NCBI GenBank assembly: GCA_964499365.1
Contig: CAZCKU010000001.1
Span: forward strand, 1-64,000
Reading direction: 5' to 3'
Source: PALSA-1316 sp964499365
Lineage (GTDB): Bacteria > Nitrospirota > Thermodesulfovibrionia > Thermodesulfovibrionales > UBA6898
Length of the DNA stretch: 64,000 nucleotides
Position numbers and translations under genes: made by a program. Positions 17,471 to 25,640 of this stretch are shown here, one piece after another. Position 1 is the stretch's first letter; each line of letters opens with the position of its first letter. The notes under the pieces were generated by a model. It was not told the DNA's origin and ran no database searches. It saw only the letters and a list, made by a program, of their open reading frames with translations.

Positions 17471-18450
17471 TGAAATGCGGAAGCAATCTTGAACGGGTAA
17501 TACTGAGCGGTCAGCCTGCGGTCACCGCAGAACTCGGGCCACCGATGAGCGCCGACCCCCATGAGGTGATAAAGAAGGCGAACATCCTGAAGGGTTTCTG
17601 CGATGCGGCGAACATTACGGACTGCCAGACGGCGGTTGTCCGTATCTCCAGCATTGCTGCCGCCGCCCTGGCTCTCAGGGAGGGGCTTGAACCGGTCATG
17701 CAGATGACCTGCCGGGACCGGAACCGTATCGCGATGCAGGCGGATCTGCTCGGCGCTGCGGCTCTGGGGCTGAAGAACTGTCTCTGCCTCGCCGGCGATC
17801 ATCAGAAGTTCAGCGCTGCCGGAAGGCTCAAGGGCCATCCCGGAGCAAAGAACGTCTATGACGTGGACACCTGTCAGCTCGTCGGAATTCTCAAAAAAAT
17901 GCGGGATGAGGGAAAGCAGGAGGGGGGAGACCCTCTTGAAGTCGCCCCGAAATTCTTTATCGGCGCGTCTTGGACCCCGATGGGAGATCCGATCGATATC
18001 AGGCCGATGAATCTTATGAAGAAGATCAATGCAGGAGCAGATTTCATACAGACACAGGGCATCTATGACATCGAACTCTTCAGGGCCCAGATGGAGAAGA
18101 TCCGGAATATGGGGCTCCATGAGCGGACGGCGATTCTCGGCGGCGTTATCGTCCCGAAATCAGCCATGATGCTCAAATATATGGATTCGTCCGTTGCCGG
18201 TGTGTCGGTACCAAAGGCGCTGATCGACAGGATGAACAAGGCCAAAGAGGCTGCAGGTGACGACAAGAAAAAGGCCAGGGAGCTGCAGGAGGCCGAGGGC
18301 ATCAAGCTGGCTGTTGAACTGGTCCAGCAGGTCCTGGAAACTCCTGGGGTGAAAGGAGTCCATATCCAGGCGATTGAGTGGGAGACTGCTATCGAAGGGA
18401 TTGTGAAGGCTGCGGGGCTGTATCCGAGGCCTGTATTCCCGTCCGAGTAA
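17470..18450 (+). CDS. metF: Methylene-tetrahydrofolate reductase MetF
   Basis: The 326-residue TIM-barrel flavoenzyme interconverts 5,10-methylene- and 5-methyl-tetrahydrofolate, feeding the methyl branch of the Wood-Ljungdahl pathway or methionine synthesis. Family features include TAELGPP with the catalytic Glu, QMTCRDRNR (usual H/Q-x-T-x-R-D-x-N), and FIQTQGIYD (usual QxxF/Y region). A helical segment with charged repeats (KAKEAAGDDKKKARELQEAEG) sits late in the barrel. The gene is coupled to metV, and the upstream flavoprotein fusion is the likely electron partner. This is the MetVF type rather than the NADH-using E. coli type. Confidence 0.93.
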   Translation: MKCGSNLERVILSGQPAVTAELGPPMSADPHEVIKKANILKGFCDAANITDCQTAVVRISSIAAAALALREGLEPVMQMTCRDRNRIAMQADLLGAAALGLKNCLCLAGDHQKFSAAGRLKGHPGAKNVYDVDTCQLVGILKKMRDEGKQEGGDPLEVAPKFFIGASWTPMGDPIDIRPMNLMKKINAGADFIQTQGIYDIELFRAQMEKIRNMGLHERTAILGGVIVPKSAMMLKYMDSSVAGVSVPKALIDRMNKAKEAAGDDKKKARELQEAEGIKLAVELVQQVLETPGVKGVHIQAIEWETAIEGIVKAAGLYPRPVFPSE

Positions 18451-18471
18451 CTGTTGCCCTGCCGGCGGTAT

Positions 18472-18506
18472 TCAGGAAAAGGGGCCTTGCCGGCCCCTGT
18501 TCCTGA
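18472..18506. terminator. Hairpin between metF and the convergent gene
   Basis: TCAGGAA (18472-18478) pairs with TTCCTGA (18500-18506), and GGGGCC with GGCCCC inside. The T content after it is low on the plus strand. On the minus strand CCCCTTTTCCTG lies within it. It could work in either direction. A run of ten G's lies at 18519-18528. Confidence 0.5.
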
Positions 18507-18535
18507 CTTCGGTCCTGAGGGGGGGGGGTCGGAGG

Positions 18536-18916
18536 TTACGTTTCCTGATATTCGATGACGGCCTCATAGTCAATGCTTGCGTGGCTTGAGGGAAGGGCAT
18601 CGATATTGCCGTGACACTTGAGCGAACCCCTGGATGCCTTCTTTCCGCTCTTCACCATATTCAAGACGACCGGGGTCAGGTCAAACCCGCCGTCGCTGCA
18701 GCCTTTGACCATGCAGTCCATCTTGAAGTAGGCATACGTGTCAGGGACCATGTTGACGGTTCGTACCATCAGAAGAGGAATGACCGCCTTGCGGTAATAG
18801 GTCATATGGATGACGATGGTTGATACGGTCGGGAACCTTTCGGAGACCAGCCCGGCTTCGACGTTCTTCAGCCTTTTTTCTTCCATCTGCAAGGCATGCT
18901 TATGTCTGTGTACCAT
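18536..18916 (-). CDS. Hypothetical protein
   Basis: The 126-residue protein is mixed alpha/beta with no signal peptide or membrane helix. The stretch AYFKMDCMVKGCSDGGFDL and a later LKCHG hold its three Cys, which could bind a metal. I do not recognise the family. GGGGGTAAA precedes the ATG, which lies only 10 bases downstream of the cold-shock gene's terminator. Read-through from that gene could therefore drive it. An internal Met at residue 11 is an alternative start. Confidence 0.6.
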   Translation of the reverse strand: MVHRHKHALQMEEKRLKNVEAGLVSERFPTVSTIVIHMTYYRKAVIPLLMVRTVNMVPDTYAYFKMDCMVKGCSDGGFDLTPVVLNMVKSGKKASRGSLKCHGNIDALPSSHASIDYEAVIEYQET

Positions 18917-18925
18917 TTTACCCCC

Positions 18926-18961
18926 AAAAAAAAATCCCCCTGTGCTTTCGCCGCAGGGGGA
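18926..18961 (-). terminator. Intrinsic terminator of the first cold-shock gene
   Basis: On the minus strand TCCCCCTG (18954-18961) pairs with CAGGGGGA (18935-18942), and nine T's follow (18926-18934). Confidence 0.88.
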
Positions 18962-18974
18962 CAGTGTCTGCCGA

Positions 18975-19175
18975 CTAAAGCTTTGCTACGTTGATAGCCT
19001 TGGGACCCTTCGGTCCCTTTTCAGTATCAAAGCTGACCGAATCACCCTCAGCAAGGGATTTAAACCCATTGCCCTGGATGGACGTGTGGTGGACAAAAAC
19101 ATCGCCGCCGTCTTCGCTCGTAATAAAGCCAAAACCCTTTGAATCGTTGAACCACTTAACTGTTCCGTTCGTCAT
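18975..19175 (-). CDS. Cold-shock protein, CspA family (copy 1)
   Basis: The 66-residue OB-fold protein has the nucleic-acid-binding motifs KGFGFI (RNP1) and VFVHHTSI (RNP2). Such proteins bind single-stranded RNA and melt secondary structure, usually at low temperature. It is nearly identical to the second copy at 42596, differing at only a handful of positions. AGGAGGTAGAAAA precedes the ATG. A long structured leader (19176-19294) and a strong terminator frame it. It is opposite in strand to copy 2. Confidence 0.96.
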   Translation of the reverse strand: MTNGTVKWFNDSKGFGFITSEDGGDVFVHHTSIQGNGFKSLAEGDSVSFDTEKGPKGPKAINVAKL

Positions 19176-19324
19176 TTTTCTACCTCCTTTTTAAAAAACT
19201 GAAATCTCAGAAGGCCTCAACAAATAAAAAAGGCCACAAAGTCAAAAGTCTTTGTAGCCTCATAAACGGCAAAAACCTCTAAAATTCTATTTATAGAATA
19301 GCATAATTTCAGCGGCCTCGTCAA
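19176..19324 (-). promoter_or_regulatory. Promoter and structured leader of cold-shock copy 1
   Basis: On the minus strand the -35 TTGACG (19319-19324) and -10 TATTCT (19295-19300) are 18 bases apart. The transcript would begin near a 20-base box, AATAGAATTTTAGAGGTTTT (19272-19291), shared with copy 2. A 10-bp hairpin (GGCTACAAAG 19250-19259 with CTTTGTGGCC 19232-19241) is followed by a T run, as in a terminator. A second shared box, GAGGCCTTCTGAGATTT (19202-19218), precedes the ribosome site. The same order recurs before copy 2. Confidence 0.75.
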
Positions 19325-19417
19325 TGACAAAGATGCATGGGACCAGGGAAGGGCGGCGACACGTTATAAAGTCCTTGAAACGTGAGCAGAATTTCATTAC
19401 TATGGAGTACAGGTGTC

Positions 19418-20308
19418 ATGACCGAAAATACACTCTATGACTGCATCATCATCGGCGCCGGCCCCGGAGGACTGCAGGCCGCGATATACCTGGGCAGGTA
19501 CAACCGCAGCGTGCTCCTGATCGACCGGGGCGGGGGACGGACGTCTCATGCACGGCATATCGAAAACTTTTTGACGCAGAAGGCGATCTCCGGCAGGGAA
19601 CTTATCTCCCTGGGCCTTGAGCAGGCAAAGGGCTTCAATGTCGCCATTGAAAAAGGGCTGGTCACCAGGGTCCTGAAGCATGAGCATTTTGATGTCTATG
19701 CCGGGGAGAGAAAGTATCAGTCAAAGTTTGTGATCGTTTCTTCGGGGGCCACGGAGAACCTCCCGCCTATCGAAAATATCCCGAAGTTTTTCGGCGACAG
19801 TTTTTTTACCTGTATCGACTGTGACGGGTACAGGACGAGCGGGAAGAAGCTGGTGGTCATCGGGAATTCTCTGCACACGGTCCATCTTGCCCTTGCCATG
19901 AAGGAGATGTACACCGCAGATATCACCCTGATGCTCTATACCCTTGCGGTTCCGCCTGTGTATATCGAGGAGCTTGAGGAAAATGGCATACGCCTGATAA
20001 ACTGCCGGCCGGCAAGGCTGACCGGGGAGGGACGGCTCGAAGGAATCGAACTCGAGGACGGCAGGACCATTGCATGCGAAGTCATCATGTCGAATTTCGG
20101 GTATAAGCTGAATGCCGCCTTTCTTGACGAACTCAATCTCCGGAAGGATGCCGACAACTTTAAATTCGAAACGAACAGACATTTCGAGTCTTCCTGCGAC
20201 GGGCTTTATATCGTCGGACCGCTTACCGGGAATGATCAGGCGATCATCGCCGCCGGAGAAGGTGCGCTTGTCGCCATAGAATTGAAGAAGCGGCTCCTGG
20301 AGCAGTAG
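19418..20308 (+). CDS. Thioredoxin-reductase-like flavoprotein with degenerate NAD(P)H site
   Basis: The 296-residue protein has the FAD motif GAGPGG (13-18) and a redox-active CIDC (132-135) at the spot of the thioredoxin reductase CATC. A C-terminal FAD contact lies at GLYIVGPLTGNDQAIIAAGEG. The second Rossmann loop reads VVIGNSLHTVHLAL (about 147-160) instead of the usual GGGDSA, and the HRR-type NADPH patch is absent. It may therefore use another donor, such as ferredoxin, or have a different role. ATG 19418 is preferred; a GTG frame extension starts at 19382. No thioredoxin gene is adjacent. Confidence 0.85.
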   Translation: MTENTLYDCIIIGAGPGGLQAAIYLGRYNRSVLLIDRGGGRTSHARHIENFLTQKAISGRELISLGLEQAKGFNVAIEKGLVTRVLKHEHFDVYAGERKYQSKFVIVSSGATENLPPIENIPKFFGDSFFTCIDCDGYRTSGKKLVVIGNSLHTVHLALAMKEMYTADITLMLYTLAVPPVYIEELEENGIRLINCRPARLTGEGRLEGIELEDGRTIACEVIMSNFGYKLNAAFLDELNLRKDADNFKFETNRHFESSCDGLYIVGPLTGNDQAIIAAGEGALVAIELKKRLLEQ

Positions 20309-20371
20309 ATACCCTTGCTGCTTTGCTATACCACGCAAAATACCGCGAGAGAAGCTGATGTGAACAACTGA

Positions 20372-20578
20372 TCAGGCTGTGCCGGTTTTTACTGCCTTGT
20401 AGAAATCACATTCTTTGCAGGACTTGAGCTTCAGCGCATGATCGCAGGAGACATGCCCCCCGGAAAGGGTGCCTGCGACGAGCCAGCATTTTCTTCCGGC
20501 GTTCTGGAGCGCCGCAGGGCAGGAGGTTGCCTTTGCGGCCCCGCATTTAATGATATCCCAGCAGTTCGCTGTCGGCAT
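20372..20578 (-). CDS. Two-CW domain Cys-rich small protein
   Basis: The 68-residue protein shows the paired Cys-Trp pattern NCWDIIKCG ... KCWLVAGT, ending in CKECDFYKAV. This pattern is typical of small two-CW proteins of anaerobes, often attached to signalling proteins. It likely binds a metal or cluster; the role is unknown. AGGAGG eight bases before ATG 20578 fixes the start. The frame stays open for 76 more codons upstream, but those residues look unlike the family. Confidence 0.8.
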   Translation of the reverse strand: MPTANCWDIIKCGAAKATSCPAALQNAGRKCWLVAGTLSGGHVSCDHALKLKSCKECDFYKAVKTGTA

Positions 20579-20837
20579 TTCCTGTCCCTCCTTTATAAAA
20601 AAAGGCATCGGATCTTTACTGCTTCCAAGCATATCTGCAAGAGAGGTGCCATGAATGACCTCTCCTGATGCCCTTGAAATGAAAGAGATATATTGCGGCT
20701 GTTCATGTCTTCCGGCTGATCGTTGCGCAAAACTTTGGATAGGACTAGCAAGTTTTTGCAGGGTGGTCCTGTTCTGCAGGGGACTCCTGTTGTTGGCTCG
20801 CTGCATTTCTGATAATATGAAGCAAGAGCCTGAATGA

Positions 20838-22016
20838 ATGAATAAGATTTTTTTGCTTTTAGCCTTCTTTAATCTCTTTACCTCTGTTGCAGCCTGTTCT
20901 CAGGTTGTCGGCGAACGGCCACAGGCTGTCCGGGACATCCTGCTGCCTGATGGGCCTGTTGACGGCGGCGGGGTGAGGGTCGAGGCCTGGGTCGAGGGGC
21001 TTGATATTCCATGGTCTCTGGTCTTCCTGCCAGACGGAAGGGCACTGGTCAGTGAAAGACCCGGGACAATCCGTCTCATAAAACACGGCAGGCTTCAGGA
21101 AAAGGCGTATACCCGGATCCCGTCAGCGCAGGTCGGTGAGGCCGGGCTTATGGGACTTGCCCTGCACCCGGATTTTTCGAGACAGCCTTTTGTGTATGCG
21201 ATGCATACCTATGAACAGGATGGGAGCCTTTACAACCGCGTAATCCGGCTCAAGGACGAGGGAGAGACGGCGACGTTCGAGCGCACGGTTATCGACGGGA
21301 TCCCTGGCGGGCGGTTTCATGACGGCGGACGTATCGCCTTCGGCCCGGACCGTATGCTCTATATTACGACAGGCGAGACCTTTAACGCTGATCTTGCACA
21401 GGACCGTTCCTCTCTCGGAGGCAAGATCCTCCGGGTGACGGCCGAAGGGGGCATTCCCTCCGATAACCCGTTCGAAAATTCGCCTGTCTATGCCCTCGGC
21501 AACAGAAACCCGCAGGGCATCACGTGGCAGCCGGGATCCGGAAGGCTTTTTGAGTCCGAGCATGGCCCCTCCGGTGAGACAGCCCGTTTCGCAAACGACG
21601 AAATCAACGTGATCGTAAAGGGAGGAAATTACGGCTGGCCGAAGGTGATAGGAGCCCCTTCTCTGAAACCGTTTGTAGACCCCATCGTTGTCTGGAAGGA
21701 GACCACCCCGCCATCGGGCATGACGTTTTATACCGGCACCCTGATGCCTTTCCTGAAAGGAGACCTCTTCGTGGCGACTCTCAAAAGCCGGGCGCTGATC
21801 AGGGTCGTTTTTGACAGCAGCGGAGAAAAGCCGTCAAGGATCGAGAGATGGTTTGCGCGGGGCAGGGGCGACGGAAAGTACGGACGTCTGAGGGATGTGG
21901 TTGAAGGTCCTGACGGTGCACTCTACTTTTTGACGAATAACAGGGACGGAAGAGGTGAGCCCGGCCCCGGGGATGACAGGATCTACCGGATCGTGCCAGC
22001 GGTTGGCGGACAATAG
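20838..22016 (+). CDS. PQQ-dependent aldose sugar dehydrogenase-like lipoprotein
   Basis: The 392-residue protein belongs to the soluble glucose/aldose dehydrogenase six-bladed beta-propeller family. These proteins oxidise sugars in the periplasm with pyrroloquinoline quinone. Supporting motifs are PWSLVFLPDGR, GLMGLALHPDF, the catalytic-base region RFHDGGRIAFGPD (His161), GNRNPQG and NYGWP. The N-terminus is a lipoprotein signal with lipobox VAAC (Cys20), so it is probably membrane-tethered. No PQQ synthesis genes are in the window. Related Yli/Asd proteins exist whose substrate is unknown, so the sugar is not assigned. Confidence 0.88.
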   Translation: MNKIFLLLAFFNLFTSVAACSQVVGERPQAVRDILLPDGPVDGGGVRVEAWVEGLDIPWSLVFLPDGRALVSERPGTIRLIKHGRLQEKAYTRIPSAQVGEAGLMGLALHPDFSRQPFVYAMHTYEQDGSLYNRVIRLKDEGETATFERTVIDGIPGGRFHDGGRIAFGPDRMLYITTGETFNADLAQDRSSLGGKILRVTAEGGIPSDNPFENSPVYALGNRNPQGITWQPGSGRLFESEHGPSGETARFANDEINVIVKGGNYGWPKVIGAPSLKPFVDPIVVWKETTPPSGMTFYTGTLMPFLKGDLFVATLKSRALIRVVFDSSGEKPSRIERWFARGRGDGKYGRLRDVVEGPDGALYFLTNNRDGRGEPGPGDDRIYRIVPAVGGQ

Positions 22017-22151
22017 CAGCGGCCGGTTATCAGGCTGGTGCGGCGAGGGGGATCTACCGGACGAAGGGTATGCGCTTATCACGGTCCCCCGCGGGCTTGA
22101 ACTTGCCGGGCGGGGCCTTTCATGCCTGTACGGCTGATCGCCGGGGCAGGG

Positions 22152-23114
22152 CTATCCGGTCTTCGCCCTGCCCTCGATAATCACGGTCTCCTCGAGGTTC
22201 TTGACGCGGAGGCTTCCGAACCCCGCAGCTGCGAGCCACTGTTTTATCTCGCGGGGAGAGTAGCAGCGGCCGCTTTTTGTGCCGACCAGCATGTTGATCG
22301 AGAAGACAGCGCTCCGGGCCGGGGCGGTCAACGCCTCGTTAATAGGGAATTCCTGGACCACAACCCTGCCGTTGTGATTAAGTGCCTTATTGCATGTACG
22401 CAGGAGTGCCGTATTTTCTTCAGCGGAGTACGCATGGAATATCTGGCTGAGCAGGATGAGGTCATATCCTGAGCCGATATCGTCATGCTGAAAATCACCG
22501 GAAAGGAATCTCAGGCCCTTTGCACCCTCACGCCGGGCGACCTTCTTTGCGATCGCAATCGTTGGCTGCCGGTCGAATATGGTTGCCTTGATACCTTCTT
22601 TTGCCATTGCTATGGCATTCGTGCCAGGGCCGCCGCCGAGGTCGAGCATGGCCCTGACGCCCTTGAGGCCTATCGCCTTTATGAGCTCCTTTGAGCGGAG
22701 CACAGTCAGGTTATGCATACCCATGATAAAGGCCTCGTGGTCGCCGCTGCGGGGGGCAGGGGCCCCGGTTTTAACAACGGTATCCAGGGTAGCGAATCTG
22801 TCCCACATTGATGAGGCGTGTCTGACTATATCCCCCTGGTAGAGGGAAGAACCCTTGACAAGATACCGGGTGCTTACGGCTGCGTTATGGTATTTGCCGT
22901 CCTTGTCTTTGACCACCAGCCCAAGGCCTGAAAGTGCATCCAGCAAAAGCCCGGTCGCACGCTCATCCGTCTTCAGTTTCTTTGCCACGGCTGACGCTGG
23001 CACTGATTTTTTCAGACAGTCGAAGATACCGAGGTTGTTTGCCGTAAGCACGACCCTCGCCGCCATAAACCCGGAATAAAGTTTTCTCAGTTCTGTCAGA
23101 TCTTCAGGCACCAT
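22152..23114 (-). CDS. SAM-dependent O-methyltransferase-like protein
   Basis: The 320-residue protein has an N-terminal winged-helix dimerisation domain (about 1-100) and a C-terminal class I methyltransferase domain. Its SAM motif is LDLGGGPGTNAIA near 165, with the post-motif DLILLSQIFHAY. The layout matches the methyltransferase_2 group that includes plant-type O-methyltransferases, CrtF and TcmN. The acceptor is unknown. GAGGAGG lies before the ATG. It is convergent with the sugar dehydrogenase gene. A dispersed repeat lies just upstream. Confidence 0.85.
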   Translation of the reverse strand: MVPEDLTELRKLYSGFMAARVVLTANNLGIFDCLKKSVPASAVAKKLKTDERATGLLLDALSGLGLVVKDKDGKYHNAAVSTRYLVKGSSLYQGDIVRHASSMWDRFATLDTVVKTGAPAPRSGDHEAFIMGMHNLTVLRSKELIKAIGLKGVRAMLDLGGGPGTNAIAMAKEGIKATIFDRQPTIAIAKKVARREGAKGLRFLSGDFQHDDIGSGYDLILLSQIFHAYSAEENTALLRTCNKALNHNGRVVVQEFPINEALTAPARSAVFSINMLVGTKSGRCYSPREIKQWLAAAGFGSLRVKNLEETVIIEGRAKTG

Positions 23115-23167
23115 AAGAGACCTCCTCTTCCTGCATGATCTTTATTATAGTCGATCTGAATTGCGTC

Positions 23168-23254
23168 TTCGTCATGCCCCGCAGAGACAGGAATCCGGAT
23201 TGGATGTTATTGCCGATATGGGGTTTGGGGTGAAGGCCCATGTGAAGAAATCTT
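23168..23254. repeat. Partial copy of the dispersed GGGGTTTGGGGTGAA repeat
   Basis: The segment around 23190-23250 (GGATGTTATTGCC, then GGGGTTTGGGGTGAAGGCCC) matches pieces of the two larger copies at 25641-25740 and 27460-27500. It runs into the 3' end of the secreted-protein gene. Confidence 0.65.
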
Positions 23255-24752
23255 ACTCTATACTGATGCCATCCATCGCGATTGTCCCGCCGGCTATAGT
23301 GACCGTTCCGCTGATGCTTGAAATGCCGGCAATCCCCGAGTAATCGCAAAGGTAGCCGCCCTGCATGGTGACCGATATGTCCTTGCTGAAGACAGGGCTT
23401 TCAACGATAACAACGGCCTGAGACTGGATCAGGTCCCCTTCTGAGGACAGGTCATATGCATGGTGAAGATCAGAATAGTATGAGCCCGAACTCCTTACCG
23501 GAAGAGTAGCGCACGGCGTGAAATCTGCGGTGATATCCCTTGCTGAGTTCATGCTCACATTGCAGATAAGACCAGTGCTGTCATCACACCCGACCCAGCC
23601 ATTGAAGGCCGAGCCCACCGCCGTGGCGGCGGTGAGGGTTACTGTCGCTCCATCCGCGAAATCATTCGAACATGTATCTCCGCAGTTTATACCGGCAGGA
23701 GAACTGGTTATCGTACCACTTCCATTCCCTGATTTCTGAAGAGTCAGGGGCCAGGAAGGTTGCCTGGCCTCGGCGGAATTTTCCTGAATCATAATCCCGG
23801 AGGCATCCACTGCCTCGAAGTCCGAACCCCTGACCTGGCTGAACCCACTCACCAGCATATCATTATCCCATCGCGGGTCAGGCATGCCGGATATGTACCA
23901 CGCTGACCCATTGTCGGCGAGGATGATTCCGTAGCGCTGCATTGCGCGGAATATGGTCTGCAGTTCAGGAGAATACGGCGAGATATCAAAGCCCGCTTTC
24001 AGCCTGAAGCGCTGTCCCATCGGCGGATAGTTGCTGCCGGTCCGGTCCGAGGCATAGTGTCGCGCTGGCCATACAAAGGTATTTCGGGTCTGCGGTGCTG
24101 TAAATCTTATGGCATGTCTGATCTCGCCGGAGGCCACCTCGTCATAACGGACCAGCCCGGGAAGCACCGGAAGGCCTGCAGCATCGGCAGAAGTCCAGCC
24201 GTAGGGGCGAAGAGTATTTGACTGCAGATCAAAGATCGCCCCTGAGCCTGCGTGCCAGCTTCCGTCAGGCTGCTTATATGATGACCAGGTCTCGTACAGC
24301 ATGCAGTTGTCTCTGTCGAGTACCAGAACATGCCGGTCCCCGCCTGACTGGCTGCCGCCCTCGATCAGTGCATCAGGAGGGATTGGATAAGGCCCCGGGT
24401 TGCTTTCACCAGCATAGCCAAAGGCAATTGCAACCTTCTGCTGGGTTCCGGATACGATATTAAACGGGATGCCGATAGGCCCGCCATCCCACGTTCCGGA
24501 CCCGAAATCAGGGTGGAGGCCTTCTGTCGGACCGATCGTCGCAATATAGGCTGATGAGTTTGCATCCAGGGGAAGATGGTCAATCGGGGTGTTCCAGGCG
24601 TTATTGGCGGGGAAGATGGGACACCCGTCGATCATCGGAGCTTGCTTTGCAGACATGGATACTGATACGGTGCTGAATAAAAAGAACAGGATAATGCCCA
24701 CGGCATATAGCCTTATTCCACCCGTTCTGCCAGGATATCGTGGGCTTTCCAT
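23253..24752 (-). CDS. Secreted protein with a C-terminal beta-repeat region
   Basis: The 499-residue protein has an N-terminal signal or anchor helix (about 12-34). A large domain of about 300 residues follows that I do not recognise, with APMIDGCPIFPANNAWNTP at its start. Then comes a divergent InlB-type beta repeat (GTITSSPAGINCGDTCSNDF ... GWVGCDD). The last 80 residues resemble the adhesion-like stretches found at the ends of surface proteins. It is probably exported or surface-exposed. Its stop region touches a dispersed repeat, so the last residues may have been altered by repeat insertion. Confidence 0.72.
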   Translation of the reverse strand: MESPRYPGRTGGIRLYAVGIILFFLFSTVSVSMSAKQAPMIDGCPIFPANNAWNTPIDHLPLDANSSAYIATIGPTEGLHPDFGSGTWDGGPIGIPFNIVSGTQQKVAIAFGYAGESNPGPYPIPPDALIEGGSQSGGDRHVLVLDRDNCMLYETWSSYKQPDGSWHAGSGAIFDLQSNTLRPYGWTSADAAGLPVLPGLVRYDEVASGEIRHAIRFTAPQTRNTFVWPARHYASDRTGSNYPPMGQRFRLKAGFDISPYSPELQTIFRAMQRYGIILADNGSAWYISGMPDPRWDNDMLVSGFSQVRGSDFEAVDASGIMIQENSAEARQPSWPLTLQKSGNGSGTITSSPAGINCGDTCSNDFADGATVTLTAATAVGSAFNGWVGCDDSTGLICNVSMNSARDITADFTPCATLPVRSSGSYYSDLHHAYDLSSEGDLIQSQAVVIVESPVFSKDISVTMQGGYLCDYSGIAGISSISGTVTIAGGTIAMDGISIE

Positions 24753-24945
24753 ATTTCTCTTTCCTGAATGCAGATAGCAATTTCAGGACCATCAGCAAAA
24801 AGATGTCTTCGGGTCCGGTCCTCCCGAATATGCCGGATATATTGAGGGCCGGATACCTGAAAAACCGGATACATAACCGGACCGACCTGTGAAAGGTGAC
24901 ATTTAATATTCACTGTGACAAAAAGAGGCAGTTCTATTACATCGA

Positions 24946-24981
24946 TTGACAGCGTAGATCAATTGTTTTACGATAATCGTA
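24946..24981 (+). promoter_or_regulatory. vapBC promoter with palindromic operator
   Basis: TTGACA (24946-24951) and TACGAT (24969-24974) are 17 bases apart. The -10 box is the left half of the perfect palindrome TACGATAATCGTA (24969-24981). Antitoxins of this kind usually repress their own operon, so this is a likely operator. Confidence 0.65.
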
Positions 24982-25004
24982 TCGATAAGCAATTTGGAGG
25001 ACAT

Positions 25005-25211
25005 ATGGCAACAATGACTATTTCTCCGAAGTTCCAGGTGGTGATCCCGAAGGAGGTGAGGGAAAAACTGCATCTCAAGGCCGGACAGAAGATGAATGTT
25101 GTGACAAAAGGGGGTGTCATCTACTTTATCCCGGAGAAGCCGCTTGCAGCGTTCAGGGGGTTTCTAAAGGGGATTGATAGCGGAAACATCAGGGAGGACG
25201 AAGAGCGATAA
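25005..25211 (+). CDS. vapB: AbrB-type antitoxin, VapB
   Basis: The 68-residue protein is a SpoVT/AbrB swapped-hairpin DNA-binding domain. It has the typical start MATMTISPKFQVVIPKEVRE, followed by LKAGQKMNVV and a short acidic tail that would wrap the toxin. The start is ATG 25005, behind GGAGG; an upstream in-frame extension is unlikely. The stop overlaps the VapC start by one base. As an antitoxin it should neutralise VapC and repress the operon. Confidence 0.92.
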   Translation: MATMTISPKFQVVIPKEVREKLHLKAGQKMNVVTKGGVIYFIPEKPLAAFRGFLKGIDSGNIREDEER

Positions 25212-25579
25212 TGCAGCTCATTGACTCTTCGGGCTGGATCGAATTCTTTACCGCTGGTCCTCTGGCAGATGAATATGCACGGCATCTGAGAGACCTGGAG
25301 CGTGTTGTCACCCCGACGATTGTCCTGTACGAGGTTTATAAAAATATTAAACGTGACAGGACAGAGGACGAGGCACTTTTGGCTGTTTCTCTCATGAACC
25401 GCACAAAGGTGGTCGATCTCACCGAAAGCACCGCTCTCTTTGCAGCTGACCTGAGCATCAAACACTCTCTGCCTATGGCAGATGCAATCGTTTATGCTAC
25501 CGCACTTGAAACGGATTCTACGGTCGTAACCAATGACGGGCATTTCAGGGAATTGGAAAGGGTACTGTTTATCGGCTAG
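25211..25579 (+). CDS. vapC: PIN-domain ribonuclease toxin, VapC
   Basis: The 122-residue PIN domain has all four acidic metal ligands in place: Asp5 (LIDSSGW), Glu41 (LYEVYK), Asp91 (MADAIVYA) and Asp109 (TNDGHF). VapC toxins cut RNA, often tRNA or rRNA, when freed from VapB. It is coupled to vapB by a one-base overlap. The pair lies at the left end of an accessory, repeat-rich stretch. It could be a stability module or a stress toxin. Confidence 0.93.
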   Translation: MQLIDSSGWIEFFTAGPLADEYARHLRDLERVVTPTIVLYEVYKNIKRDRTEDEALLAVSLMNRTKVVDLTESTALFAADLSIKHSLPMADAIVYATALETDSTVVTNDGHFRELERVLFIG

Positions 25580-25640
25580 CTGCGATGGTCGCGCCTTGTG
25601 ATGCAGGGGGAAAAGAGGATTGATCTGTTCCTGCGTTCGT

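Noticed and set aside
17107..18120. Minus-strand ORF of 337 codons opposite metV and metF
   Set aside because: The plus-strand genes match MetV and MetF closely and are coupled; this frame has no family features.
20579..20806. Upstream 76-codon extension of the two-CW protein
   Set aside because: A strong AGGAGG lies directly before the internal ATG at 20578, and the extra residues do not resemble the family.
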